DNA of 64,000 nucleotides from Peptoniphilus equinus (GCF_027921445.1 NZ_CP115667.1:372001-436000), one strand, 5' to 3'. Shown: positions 36,153 through 44,815, numbered from the stretch's first letter. Program-made: numbers and translations. Notes: generated by a model from the sequence alone, not told the origin.

Positions 36153-36197
36153 AAGCGGCGAAGTAGACCTTACGAGGTTTATTTTGCTACTTTTTTT
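36153..36197 (+). terminator. Terminator-like leader hairpin (copy 1)
   Basis: AAGCGGCGAAGTAGACCT (36153-36170) pairs with the segment 36175-36192 over a 4-base loop: 17 of 18 positions pair, four by G-U, one C-A mismatch. It is followed by a run of T to 36197 and then, at once, by the SD AAGGAGGG of the surface gene. It lies 21 bases past the leader ORF stop. Confidence 0.65.
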
Positions 36198-36212
36198 ATT
36201 TAAGGAGGGACT

Positions 36213-38249
36213 ATGAAAAAGAAGATCGTAATGATGGTGGCGCTGTGGCTGTGTCTACTCGTCACCGTCACCACCCACGTGTGGGCGGCAGAGCTTGAAA
36301 CCTATGAACTTTCGACAGACGGCAGTGTGCGTATGGAGTATAATCCGGACACACGTACCATGAGAGTCTATGGAAACGGCAAGATGGACCCTGGAGCACG
36401 AGGCACTGTGCTTCAAGGAAAGTGGTATTCAACACAAGACAATTTTGGCACGTTGGAGTCGGATGTACTCGTCATCGAATCGGGAGTTCAATTTCCTGAC
36501 AACAGCTCCAGCTTATTTGCCAGCTTTCCGGGACAGATTGAGATAGCTGACGACATTGATACGTCCAATGTCACGAACATGGAGGCTATGTTCCAGAATA
36601 CGAAATCAGCCGCCCTCAATGTCGGCAACTGGGACACCTCTCACGTCACCAATATGCGTCATCTCTTTGACGGATCGCTCGCGACCAGTCTCGATGTCAG
36701 CCGTTGGAATGTGTCCAATGTTACAACGATGGAAGGTATGTTTTATGGTATGCACGCTGCGGATTTGGATTTGAGCCGTTGGGACACGTCCAATGTCACG
36801 GAAATGAGCTATATGTTCTATAACTCACCGTCTGTGAATGTCAATGTGAGCAACTGGAACACCGCCAAGGTCACGGAAATGGAATATATGTTTGCGATAG
36901 ATGACAGTGTTATGGATCCCCTTACCACAACCTTTGTCACCAATCCGGACGTGAGCAACTGGGATGTGTCCAATGTTACAACGATGGAAGGTATGTTTTA
37001 TAATGCCCAGGCGGCCAATCCCGATGTGAGCAAGTGGAATACTTCCAATCTTCAATATACGTACGCTATGTTTGCCCTTACCAAAGCGGCCGATCCCGAC
37101 ATTACCAACTGGGATTTGTCCTCTGTCGTCATGATGAGCGAGATGTTCTACGGTGCTGAAAAAGTGAAGTTCCTCGACTTCCGTCAAGGGGGTCTCAGTG
37201 CTGTGACAGATTTAGGGGGCATGGACAACACCAAAAGTTTGGAAGAAGCATGGCTCAGCAAAATGACCGCAGGCAGTACCGACCTCGCATTAAAAACGCC
37301 GTTTACCATTGACTATTACGACGCTGACGGTACCATCTATAAAACTGAAACCATTGACAACCAAGTCTTTACCATCAGCGGCGAGGACGCCGAAAAGGCG
37401 GCACAGATCCATCTGTATGTGCCAAACCTGACACCGGATGAACCGACTGAACCCGATGACCCGACGCCGATTGATCCGGATGACCCGACACCAATCGACC
37501 CAACCGAACCGGATGTGCCGGAAGTACCTGAGAAGGCAACCTCATCCGGCTCTTGGTTCGTTGCCCCTCTGGCAACCCCAGCTAAAGACAACGACACAGC
37601 CACCGAGCGTCACACCGCCTACCTCACCGGCTATCCTGACGGCACCGTGATGGCAGAAGGCGACGTTACCCGCGGGGAAGCCGCCGCCATGGTCCTTCGT
37701 CTCGCAGGCAAGAGCCTCACCCACGACGATGCCGTCTACCACGACGTGGACGCTAACGCATGGTACAGCGACTACGTCCTCACCGCCAAAGCCCTGAGCA
37801 TGCTCGATGATAAAGACGGGAAGCTCCGTCCTAACGACGCCATCACCCGCGGGGAATTTGCCGCCATGCTCGCCGTCTTAGATAAAGACAGCACCGAACC
37901 AGCGACCTTCTCCGACATCGACGGTCACAAGTACGAAGCGGCCATTGAAAAAATCGCAGGGAACAAGCGCATCATCGGCTACGACGACGGGACCTTCCGT
38001 CCTGACGCGACACTCACCCGAGGCGAAGCCGTCACGATCTTAAACCGCATGTTTGACCGTGTGGCCGACGGCGTTGCCGTCGAAGACCACAGCGAGCTCA
38101 AAGCCTTCGCCGACCTCAACGTCACCGACTGGTACTACTACGAGATCGTCGAAGCGGCAAACACCCACGAGCTGGAACGCCGAGGCGGCATCGACGCCTT
38201 CGGTCGCCAATTGGAAAACTGGACCGACGTGATCGACACAGCCAGATAA
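36213..38249 (+). CDS. BspA-type leucine-rich-repeat surface protein with SLH anchor (copy 1)
   Basis: 678 residues. A signal peptide (residues 1-25, ending WAAE) is followed by about eight or nine DUF285/26-residue surface repeats of the form 'D-x-S-x-W-[DN]-[TV]-S-x-V-T-x-M-x-x-M-F' (about residues 105-320), a basic beta-rich module, a Pro/Asp/Glu linker (about 405-440), and three SLH domains plus a C-terminal segment (about 465-678). BspA-like proteins act as adhesins in oral and gut anaerobes; SLH repeats anchor to cell-wall polymer. It is a tandem paralogue of the next gene. Its leader suggests repeat-length control. Confidence 0.9.
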   Translation: MKKKIVMMVALWLCLLVTVTTHVWAAELETYELSTDGSVRMEYNPDTRTMRVYGNGKMDPGARGTVLQGKWYSTQDNFGTLESDVLVIESGVQFPDNSSSLFASFPGQIEIADDIDTSNVTNMEAMFQNTKSAALNVGNWDTSHVTNMRHLFDGSLATSLDVSRWNVSNVTTMEGMFYGMHAADLDLSRWDTSNVTEMSYMFYNSPSVNVNVSNWNTAKVTEMEYMFAIDDSVMDPLTTTFVTNPDVSNWDVSNVTTMEGMFYNAQAANPDVSKWNTSNLQYTYAMFALTKAADPDITNWDLSSVVMMSEMFYGAEKVKFLDFRQGGLSAVTDLGGMDNTKSLEEAWLSKMTAGSTDLALKTPFTIDYYDADGTIYKTETIDNQVFTISGEDAEKAAQIHLYVPNLTPDEPTEPDDPTPIDPDDPTPIDPTEPDVPEVPEKATSSGSWFVAPLATPAKDNDTATERHTAYLTGYPDGTVMAEGDVTRGEAAAMVLRLAGKSLTHDDAVYHDVDANAWYSDYVLTAKALSMLDDKDGKLRPNDAITRGEFAAMLAVLDKDSTEPATFSDIDGHKYEAAIEKIAGNKRIIGYDDGTFRPDATLTRGEAVTILNRMFDRVADGVAVEDHSELKAFADLNVTDWYYYEIVEAANTHELERRGGIDAFGRQLENWTDVIDTAR

Positions 38250-38255
38250 ATTAAA

Positions 38256-38285
38256 ACCGCCTATGTCATCATAGGCGGTCTTTTT
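38256..38285 (+). terminator. Intrinsic terminator after BspA/SLH copy 1
   Basis: ACCGCCTATG and CATAGGCGGT form a perfect 10-bp stem with a TCAT loop, then CTTTTT. The same stem recurs after copy 2. Confidence 0.9.
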
Positions 38286-38504
38286 ATGCAGTGGGACGTG
38301 CAACCTTGCCGGATGGATGGGAGGCATCGTCGGTTCACGGCAACATGTTCGGATAGGAATGCGAAGAAAAGACGAGAGCTTGGCTCACTGGCGTCCACTC
38401 TTTCGTCGCCGACTATCTAAGACAAGGGACGTGGACCTAATCCGATAAAACTAAAAAAACTGAGGTATCGTGAAAAAGTACTAGGCAACGCGGTAAAAAA
38501 GCAT
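38286..38504. other. Intergenic region upstream of the second leader
   Basis: No ORF with SD. It has patchy similarity to 35715-35910 (for example GTCGG-TTCAC and AAGGGACGTGGACC against the equivalents upstream of copy 1), consistent with an old duplication of the entire leader-gene unit. Confidence 0.4.
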
Positions 38505-38510
38505 TATAAT
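38505..38510 (+). promoter_or_regulatory. -10 box of the second BspA/SLH gene leader
   Basis: CAT-TATAAT-T at the position equivalent to 35914. The 200 bases upstream have only patchy similarity to the first copy, but similarity becomes strong from here to the gene. Confidence 0.6.
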
Positions 38511-38542
38511 TTGGGAGTAAACTATAGAAAGGGTGGACAGAG

Positions 38543-38671
38543 ATGACTGCTATCGGTACAATCTACAGACGGACAGACGGACAGACGGACAGACGGACAG
38601 ACGGACAGACGGACAGACGGACAGACGGACAGACGGACAGACGGACAGACGGACAGACGGACAGACGGTAA
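38543..38671 (+). CDS. Leader ORF carrying the 8-bp repeat tract (copy 2)
   Basis: 42 codons. The ATG follows AGAAAGGGTGG as in copy 1. The start MTAIGTIYR is followed by R-R-T-D-G-Q-T-D octapeptide repeats, and TAA (38669-38671) lies directly after the tract. The distance from ATG to the tract (26 bases) and from stop to hairpin (21 bases) is the same as in copy 1, and the two ORFs differ by exactly six 8-bp units, so both are in the same phase. Confidence 0.6.
   Translation: MTAIGTIYRRTDGQTDRRTDGQTDRRTDGQTDRRTDGQTDRR
38566..38668 (+). repeat. Perfect 8-bp tandem repeat tract, 12 whole units (copy 2)
   Basis: The same ACGGACAG unit as in the first tract, 12 whole units plus partial ends, again with no mismatch. 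A different unit number in two otherwise conserved leaders shows that the tract length varies. Confidence 0.97.
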
Positions 38672-38692
38672 TCTTTTTGTGCGCCCACATAG

Positions 38693-38741
38693 AAGCGGCA
38701 AAGTAGACCTTATTTAAGAGGTCTATTTTTGCCGCTTTTTT
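38693..38741 (+). terminator. Terminator-like leader hairpin (copy 2)
   Basis: AAGCGGC-AAAG-TAGACCT (38693-38710) pairs with AGGTCTA-TTTTT-GCCGCTT (38719-38737) with one bulged T and an 8-base loop, then a T-run to 38741. This is a strong intrinsic terminator placed between the leader ORF and the SD (38746-38753) of the surface gene, so it must act as an attenuator if the gene is expressed from the upstream promoter. Confidence 0.8.
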
Positions 38742-38756
38742 ATTTAAGGAGGGACT

Positions 38757-40817
38757 ATGAAAAAGAAAATTGTCACGGCACTGGCGCTGTGGCTGTGTCT
38801 AGTCGTCACCGTCACCACCCACGTGTGGGCGGCGGAGATTATAACACAAGAGGTACCATCAGACGGCACCGTCTATTCGGACTATAATCCTGATACCCGC
38901 ACCTTGAGACTCTATGGACAGGGTAAGCTGGATCAAATTACAGGTTCGGATTGGCCAGGATGGGGGGAAGTACCAGAGGATTTTGGGCATTTGCCTACGG
39001 ATTTAATTATCATTGAATCCGGTATACAGTTTCCGGACGACTGTACTTATTTCTTTGCCGCATATGAGGGACAGTTGGACATCGCCAAGGACATCGACAC
39101 GTCCAATGTGACGAATATGACGTCGATGTTTGAGTTGTCGGATATAGTGAATTTGGATATCAGCAACTGGGATACCTCTAATGTCACAAGTATGTATGGC
39201 ATGTTTGCGTATTCCAAATCGACGAATCCGGATGTGAGCCGTTGGGATACGTCTAAGGTTACTACTATGCTGGGTATGTTTTATGACACGCATGCCGCCA
39301 ATCCGGATGTGAGCCATTGGGATGTGTCTAACGTTACAGAGATGGGAGTCATGTTTATGGAAGCAGACTCCGCCAATCCGGATGTCAGCAACTGGGACAC
39401 TTCTAGTGTTGTAGAGACGATACAAATGTTTAAGAATACGAGAGTGGCCAATCCGGATGTGAGTAATTGGGATGTATCCAAGGTCTATACTATGGATGAG
39501 ATGTTTGAAAATGCACTAGCAGCCAACCCGGATGTCAGTAAGTGGGATACCTCGAATGTTGAAAGCATGGCGCATATGTTTGGGGGTAGAGATAACCTCT
39601 ATTTCTATGGGGGAGGTACAGTTGGTGAACCGGTCGATACTCATAACTGGACCGGTCATATTGCCAATCCCGATGTGAGTAAGTGGGATGTCTCGAAAGT
39701 TAAGGATATGACGGGTATGTTTTTACAAGCACCGGCAGCCAATCCCGATATCAGCCATTGGAACTTAGCCAGCATTGAAAGAATGGATGATATGTTTTAC
39801 GGCGCAAAAAAGGTAAAAAAACTGGACTTCCGCAATGGAGGCATTCAGGCTGTGACAGCCTTAGGGGAGCTTAGCAACACCAAAAGCTTGGAAGAAGTCT
39901 GGCTCAGCAAGATGACCGCCGGCAGTACTGACGTGGCGCTCAAAGGCCCATTTACCATCGACTATTACGACGCCGACGGGACCATCTATAAAACGGAAGA
40001 AAGTAACGACCAACGCTTTACCATCAGTGAGGACGACGCCGCCACCGCATCTCAAATCCATCTCTATCTGACTAATCCGATACCAGATGAACCGGACGTC
40101 CCTGAGGAACCAACCTCATCGGGGTCATGGCTTGTGGCACCCCTTCCTGAACCGGCAAAAGACAAGGACACTGAAGTTCACACCGCCTACCTCACCGGCT
40201 ATCCTGACGGCACCGTGATGGCAGAAGGCGACGTTACCCGCGGGGAAGCCGCCGCCATGGTCCTTCGTCTGGCAGGCAAGAGCCTCACCCACGACGATGC
40301 CGTCTACCACGACGTGGACGCTAACGCATGGTACAGCGACTACGTCCTCACTGCCAAAGCCCTGAGCATGCTTGATGATAAAGACGGGAAGCTCCGTCCG
40401 AACGACGCCATCACCCGCGGGGAATTTGCCGCCATGCTCGCCGTCTTAGATAAAGACAGCACCGACAAAGCGACCTTCTCCGACATCGACGGTCACAAGT
40501 ACGAAGCGGCCATTGAAAAAATTGCGGGGAACAAGCGCATCATCGGCTACGACGACGGGACCTTCCGTCCTGACGCGACACTCACCCGTGGCGAAGCCGT
40601 CACGATCTTAAACCGCATGTTTGACCGTGTGGCCGACGGCGTTGCCGTCGAAGACCACAGCGAGCTCAAAGCCTTCACCGACCTCAACGTCACCGACTGG
40701 TACTACTATGAGATCGTCGAAGCGGCGAACACCCACCGACTGGAACGCCGAGGCGGCATCGACGCCTTCGGTCGCCAATTGGAAAACTGGACCGACGTGA
40801 TTGACACAGCCAAGTAA
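38757..40817 (+). CDS. BspA-type leucine-rich-repeat surface protein with SLH anchor (copy 2)
   Basis: 686 residues with the same plan as copy 1: a near-identical signal peptide, about nine DUF285-type repeats ('NPDVSNWDTS...'), a beta-rich module, a shorter Pro/Glu linker, and three SLH domains. The SLH-coding part (about 40180-40817) is almost identical in DNA to the first copy even at silent sites, while the repeat region is strongly diverged. That mosaic pattern suggests gene conversion at the ends and diversifying change in the exposed part. Probable wall-anchored adhesin or antigen variant. Confidence 0.9.
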   Translation: MKKKIVTALALWLCLVVTVTTHVWAAEIITQEVPSDGTVYSDYNPDTRTLRLYGQGKLDQITGSDWPGWGEVPEDFGHLPTDLIIIESGIQFPDDCTYFFAAYEGQLDIAKDIDTSNVTNMTSMFELSDIVNLDISNWDTSNVTSMYGMFAYSKSTNPDVSRWDTSKVTTMLGMFYDTHAANPDVSHWDVSNVTEMGVMFMEADSANPDVSNWDTSSVVETIQMFKNTRVANPDVSNWDVSKVYTMDEMFENALAANPDVSKWDTSNVESMAHMFGGRDNLYFYGGGTVGEPVDTHNWTGHIANPDVSKWDVSKVKDMTGMFLQAPAANPDISHWNLASIERMDDMFYGAKKVKKLDFRNGGIQAVTALGELSNTKSLEEVWLSKMTAGSTDVALKGPFTIDYYDADGTIYKTEESNDQRFTISEDDAATASQIHLYLTNPIPDEPDVPEEPTSSGSWLVAPLPEPAKDKDTEVHTAYLTGYPDGTVMAEGDVTRGEAAAMVLRLAGKSLTHDDAVYHDVDANAWYSDYVLTAKALSMLDDKDGKLRPNDAITRGEFAAMLAVLDKDSTDKATFSDIDGHKYEAAIEKIAGNKRIIGYDDGTFRPDATLTRGEAVTILNRMFDRVADGVAVEDHSELKAFTDLNVTDWYYYEIVEAANTHRLERRGGIDAFGRQLENWTDVIDTAK

Positions 40818-40823
40818 ATCAAA

Positions 40824-40852
40824 ACCGCCTATGGAGTATAGGCGGTCTTTTT
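40824..40852 (+). terminator. Intrinsic terminator after BspA/SLH copy 2
   Basis: ACCGCCTAT (40824-40832) and ATAGGCGGT (40838-40846) form a 9-bp stem, then CTTTTT. Confidence 0.88.
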
Positions 40853-40871
40853 ATGTCCTCGGCAAGGGCAA

Positions 40872-40896
40872 TAAAAAAACTCGGGCGAACCCGAGT
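40872..40896 (-). terminator. Intrinsic terminator of rpsT
   Basis: On the minus strand ACTCGGG, TTCG loop, CCCGAGT, then seven T, directly past the rpsT stop. Confidence 0.9.
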
Positions 40897-40897
40897 C

Positions 40898-41161
40898 TTA
40901 TTTTGCAGAGTTTAATTTTTTAGCAAGTTTTGACATCTTACGTGATGCATTGTTCTTGTGAAGCACGTTTTTGGAAACGGCTTTTTTAAGCTTCTTGTCG
41001 ATTTGACGTAAGAGGACACTTGCGTCATCAGTTTTATCAGTATCAATTAAGTTTTCAAACTTTTTAATCATATTCTTAAGTTCGCTTTTTTGAGATTTGT
41101 TACGGAGCGTGTTACGCTTGGTCACATCAATTCTCTTTATCGCTGATTTAATATTTGCCAT
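40898..41161 (-). CDS. rpsT: Ribosomal protein S20
   Basis: 87 residues: 'MANIKSAIKRIDVTKRNTLRNKSQKSELKNMIKKF ... KKAVSKNVLHKNNASRKMSKLAKKL', the helical-bundle S20 of the 30S subunit. ATG 41161 gives the universal MANIKSA start behind a GGAGGTG SD. Monocistronic, with its own promoter and terminator. It neighbours hemW-lepA as in Bacillus. Confidence 0.97.
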   Translation of the reverse strand: MANIKSAIKRIDVTKRNTLRNKSQKSELKNMIKKFENLIDTDKTDDASVLLRQIDKKLKKAVSKNVLHKNNASRKMSKLAKKLNSAK

Positions 41162-41197
41162 GAAATTCACCTCCACACTTCTTTTTACGCTTTTGAT

Positions 41198-41226
41198 ATT
41201 ATACCATCTCAGACGCGGCTTTACAA
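41198..41226 (-). promoter_or_regulatory. rpsT promoter
   Basis: On the minus strand TTGTAA (complement of 41221-41226), 17-base spacer and TATAAT (complement of 41198-41203), about 36 bases before the rpsT ATG. Confidence 0.82.
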
Positions 41227-41237
41227 GGCATTTCTAC

Positions 41238-42398
41238 TCACAGGGTAAAAAAGTCGAGCTCGACGGTGTTGGCGAGGTCTTTGCCCAGGTCGGTGAGGAC
41301 GTAACGGCCGTGCTCCTCGGCTATGGTGCGACGTTTCAGGTGCTTTGCGAGGGGTGTGGCGTACACGGCGTCAAAGTTTCTTCCAAAGCGGCGGGCGAAA
41401 GCTTCGGGGTCGATTCCCTCCGACGTGCGCAGGGCAAGTATGAGCCACTCGTTGATTCGATCGATGGTGGAGAGGTGTTCCATCTCGTAGGTGAGTTCGC
41501 CCTTGATGTAGGCTTCACGGGAGGCGGTGTTTTTATAGCGCAAGCTGTCGATATTTCCGGCGGCGGTGGGACCGAAGCCGAGATAGTTTTCCAGGGTCCA
41601 GTAGCGGCGGTTGTGACGGCACTCAAACCCCGGCTTTGCGAAGTTGGAGAGCTCGTAGGAGCGTCTGTTCATGTGGCACAGGCCGTTGGAAGCTCTGTGG
41701 TAGAGGGCGCGGTCCGCCTCATCGTCTAAAAAGGGAAGACGGTCTCTCATGGCGTAGAGGGGGGTGCCTTCTTCTACGATGAGGCTGTAATAAGAGACGT
41801 GGGGAATATCGTACCTGTCTACAAAGTCCAGCGTGGCGTCGATGTCCGACGGAGTTTGTCCCGGAAGACCCAGCATAAAGTCCACGGAGACGTTGAGACC
41901 CCGACTTGTGACGAGCTCGGCGGCGGCGTGGGCGTCGAAGGCGGTGTGGGCACGACCCAGGAGGCGGAGAAGCTTCGGGTTTAAGCTTTGAATGCCGAGG
42001 GAGATGCGGTTGACGCCGGCCTCTGTCACGGTGTCGACAAAGGCTGAGGTGAGGGAGTTGGGATTGGCCTCGGTGGTGATTTCAGCGCCGGTGAGAGGGG
42101 TGATGCTCTCGATGTGGCATAGTACGTCTCTGAGGTAGCTAGGGGGCACGGCACTCGGTGTGCCGCCGCCGATAAAGACGGAGACGATGTCCTTGGTCGC
42201 TAAAAAGTCGGCATAGTCATCAATTTCACCGCGGAGGGCGCGGAAGTATCCGGCGACGGCGGCGCTGTCTCCCGGGGCGCTGTAGAAGTCGCAGTAGCTA
42301 CATTTGGACGTGCAGAAAGGGATGTGAATGTAGAGGGAGAGGTCTTGTTTTCGGGTAGAAAGAAAGTCCCGTGGTCGGGACGTTACAGGTTTGTTCAT
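41238..42398 (-). CDS. hemW: HemW, radical-SAM heme chaperone-like protein
   Basis: 386 residues. Radical-SAM cysteines Cys29, Cys33 and Cys36 in 'IPFCTSKCSYC', then 'FIGGGTPS', 'EANPNSL', 'ISLGIQSLN', 'DFMLGLPGQ' and a C-terminal HemW domain. HemW proteins bind heme and resemble HemN but are not coproporphyrinogen oxidases. The start ATG 42398, 11 bases after lepA, has only a weak SD. The unusual 'CSYC' rather than the extra-cysteine HemN pattern supports HemW. Transcribed with lepA. Confidence 0.9.
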   Translation of the reverse strand: MNKPVTSRPRDFLSTRKQDLSLYIHIPFCTSKCSYCDFYSAPGDSAAVAGYFRALRGEIDDYADFLATKDIVSVFIGGGTPSAVPPSYLRDVLCHIESITPLTGAEITTEANPNSLTSAFVDTVTEAGVNRISLGIQSLNPKLLRLLGRAHTAFDAHAAAELVTSRGLNVSVDFMLGLPGQTPSDIDATLDFVDRYDIPHVSYYSLIVEEGTPLYAMRDRLPFLDDEADRALYHRASNGLCHMNRRSYELSNFAKPGFECRHNRRYWTLENYLGFGPTAAGNIDSLRYKNTASREAYIKGELTYEMEHLSTIDRINEWLILALRTSEGIDPEAFARRFGRNFDAVYATPLAKHLKRRTIAEEHGRYVLTDLGKDLANTVELDFFTL

Positions 42399-42409
42399 TA
42401 GTTTTCTCG

Positions 42410-44218
42410 TTATTTTTCTTCGTCGTATTTGAGTACGGCCAGGAAGGCTTCTTGCGGGACTTCCACTTCCCCCACCATGCGCATACGCTTTTTCCCCTCT
42501 TTTTGTTTTTCCAAGAGTTTGCGTTTTCGGGTGATGTCCCCGCCGTAACACTTGGAGAGGACGTCTTTTCGCAGGGCGCGGATGGTTTCTCTGGCGATGA
42601 TTTTGCCTGCCACAGCCGCTTGAATCGGTACGGCGAACTGATGGCGAGGGATGACGTCGGTGAGCTTTTCGCAGATCCGCCGTCCCTTGGCATAGGCGGT
42701 GGACTCGTGGACGATGATGGAGAATGCGTCGACGACGTTGCTGTTGATGAGAATGTCGAGTTTGACCAAGTCACTTTCCCGGTAGCCGATGAGTTCGTAG
42801 TCGTAGGAGGCGTAGCCTCGGGTTTTGGATTTGAGGGCGTCGAAAAAGTCGTAGATGACTTCGTTCAGAGGCAGGTCGTATTTGATGAGGGCTCGGGTCT
42901 CTTCCAGATAGGTCATGTCGATAAAGGTGCCTCGACGGTTTTGGCAGAGGTCCATAATGGCGCCGACATAGTCGGTGGGTGTCATGATTTCGGCACGGAC
43001 GATGGGCTCTTCTATCTTTGCAATTTCCGACGGGTTCGGCAGGTTGGACGGATTTTGAATTTCCAGAACCTGACCGGCGTTGGTGGTCACTCGATAGATG
43101 ACGGACGGGGAGGTGGTAACGATGTTCAGATCGAACTCCCGCTCCAGACGCTCCTGAATGATTTCCATGTGCAGAAGACCTAAAAAGCCGCAGCGAAAAC
43201 CGAATCCCAGTGCGACGGAGGTCTCCGCTTCGAAATCCAGTGCCGCGTCGTTGACCTGAAGTTTTTCCAGAGCGTCTCGCACTTCGGTATACTCTTCGCC
43301 CTCGCCGGGATAGATGCCGCAGTAGACCATGGGCATGGCTTTTTTATAGCCGGCGAAAGGACTCTCGGTGCGGATTTTGGCGCCGGTGATCGTATCGCCG
43401 ACGGTGGCGTCCCGGACGTTTTTGATGCTGGCGGTGATGTAGCCGACGTCGCCGGCTCGAAGTTTATCCAGGGGCATATGGGCCGAGGTGACCACGCCGA
43501 CTTCCACGACTTCAAAGGTCTTTTGGGTGTTGACCATGTGGATTTCATCGCCGGGCTTCACCTGACCGTCCTCGATGCGCACGTAGCAGATGACGCCCTT
43601 ATAGGCGTCGTAATAGGAGTCGAAGATGAGGGCCTTTAGGGGCTTGGATTCGTCCCCTCGAGGCGGCGGAATGACTTCGACGATTTTTTCAAAGACGGCG
43701 TCGATGCCGATGCCTTTTTTGGCGGAGATCAACGGCGCCCCTTCGGTGTCCAGTCCGATGATGTCTTCAATTTCCTGCTTCACTTCGTCCACACGGGCGG
43801 AGGGCAGATCGATTTTGTTGAGGACGGGGAGGAGTTCCAAGTCCTGATCCAGGGCGAGGTAGACGTTGGCGAGGGTCTGAGCTTCCACCCCCTGAGACGC
43901 ATCCACCACGACGATGGCGCCCTCACAGGCGGCGAGGGAGCGGGACACTTCGTAGTTGAAGTCCACGTGGCCCGGGGTGTCGATGAGATTGAAGGTGTAT
44001 TCATTGCCGTCCTCGGCTTTGTAGATCAGACGGACGGCTTTGAGCTTGATGGTGATGCCCCGTTCTTTCTCCAGTTCCATGGAGTCCAACACCTGGGACT
44101 GCATCTCACGCTGTGTGAGCATGCCGGTCATCTCAATCATGCGATCGGCAAGGGTGGACTTGCCGTGGTCGATATGTGCAATAATAGAAAAGTTTCGAAT
44201 AAAATCTTGTCGCGACAT
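42410..44218 (-). CDS. lepA: Elongation factor 4 (LepA)
   Basis: 602 residues, standard length. GTPase motifs '[16 protein letters not shown]', 'DTPGHVDF' and 'NKIDLPSA', EF-G-like domains, and the LepA-specific C-terminal domain ('[34 protein letters not shown]', '[25 protein letters not shown]'). It acts on ribosomes, in biogenesis or stalled translocation. Minus-strand operon lepB-lepA-hemW. Confidence 0.97.
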   Translation of the reverse strand: MSRQDFIRNFSIIAHIDHGKSTLADRMIEMTGMLTQREMQSQVLDSMELEKERGITIKLKAVRLIYKAEDGNEYTFNLIDTPGHVDFNYEVSRSLAACEGAIVVVDASQGVEAQTLANVYLALDQDLELLPVLNKIDLPSARVDEVKQEIEDIIGLDTEGAPLISAKKGIGIDAVFEKIVEVIPPPRGDESKPLKALIFDSYYDAYKGVICYVRIEDGQVKPGDEIHMVNTQKTFEVVEVGVVTSAHMPLDKLRAGDVGYITASIKNVRDATVGDTITGAKIRTESPFAGYKKAMPMVYCGIYPGEGEEYTEVRDALEKLQVNDAALDFEAETSVALGFGFRCGFLGLLHMEIIQERLEREFDLNIVTTSPSVIYRVTTNAGQVLEIQNPSNLPNPSEIAKIEEPIVRAEIMTPTDYVGAIMDLCQNRRGTFIDMTYLEETRALIKYDLPLNEVIYDFFDALKSKTRGYASYDYELIGYRESDLVKLDILINSNVVDAFSIIVHESTAYAKGRRICEKLTDVIPRHQFAVPIQAAVAGKIIARETIRALRKDVLSKCYGGDITRKRKLLEKQKEGKKRMRMVGEVEVPQEAFLAVLKYDEEK

Positions 44219-44236
44219 GACATCTCCTTAGTTCGG

Positions 44237-44785
44237 TCAGTTCATAATTCCGGCTCGGGACAGCGGCCAGAAGCGCAGTTTGACGACGCCGTTGACGTGA
44301 GCTTTTTCCACGGGCCCGAAGTACCGTGAGTCCATGCTCTTGCCGGGGAGTCGGTTGTCCCCCATGACGAAAAATTCATTCTCGCCGAGGGTCCACTCCG
44401 AGGCGTTGTAAATTTCAGTGTAATCCGATGAGGTGTAGTCCTCGTCCAAAGGCTCGTCGTTTAAAAAGACCACGCCGTCGTGGATGCTCACGGTGTCCCC
44501 GGGGACGCCGACGACACGCTTGATGTAGTCTTTACCCTCTTCATCCGGCGCGTCGATGATGACGATGTCGCCGCGGTCGGGATCGGAGAATCGAAGGGGC
44601 AGGATGAGGGCGATGAGACGGTCGTCCTGATGGAGGGTCGGTTCCATGGATTCGCCGACCACCATGTTGGAACTGAATATAAATGTCTTAATAAGCAGCG
44701 CGAGGACGATGGCCACGGCAAAGGTGCCGAGATAACTGAGCACCGTGTTCTCGCGTTTGTCTTTATTTGGATTGGTTGAGTTCAT
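44237..44785 (-). CDS. lepB: Signal peptidase I
   Basis: 182 residues, Gram-positive type with one N-terminal TM (about residues 18-36). Catalytic Ser46 in 'GESMEPTL', Lys89 in 'DYIKRVVGVPGD', and box E 'GDNRLPGKSMDSRYFGPV'. It cleaves Sec signal peptides on the outer face, including presumably the SLH proteins in this window. GGAGG precedes the ATG. It lies 18 bases upstream of lepA. Confidence 0.95.
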   Translation of the reverse strand: MNSTNPNKDKRENTVLSYLGTFAVAIVLALLIKTFIFSSNMVVGESMEPTLHQDDRLIALILPLRFSDPDRGDIVIIDAPDEEGKDYIKRVVGVPGDTVSIHDGVVFLNDEPLDEDYTSSDYTEIYNASEWTLGENEFFVMGDNRLPGKSMDSRYFGPVEKAHVNGVVKLRFWPLSRAGIMN

Positions 44786-44815
44786 AAGAGCCTCCTTAAG
44801 CTTATATCATCGTCC

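Noticed and set aside
35945..36154. GTG-initiated plus-strand frame through the repeat tract
   Set aside because: Its GTG lies within the SD of the ATG at 35955; the ATG frame has the right spacing and a conserved start in both copies.
41097..41729. Plus-strand ORF opposite rpsT/hemW
   Set aside because: Shadow of hemW; it would begin inside rpsT on the opposite strand.
42371..43183. Long plus-strand ORF opposite lepA
   Set aside because: Shadow of the lepA coding strand; no family resemblance and no SD.
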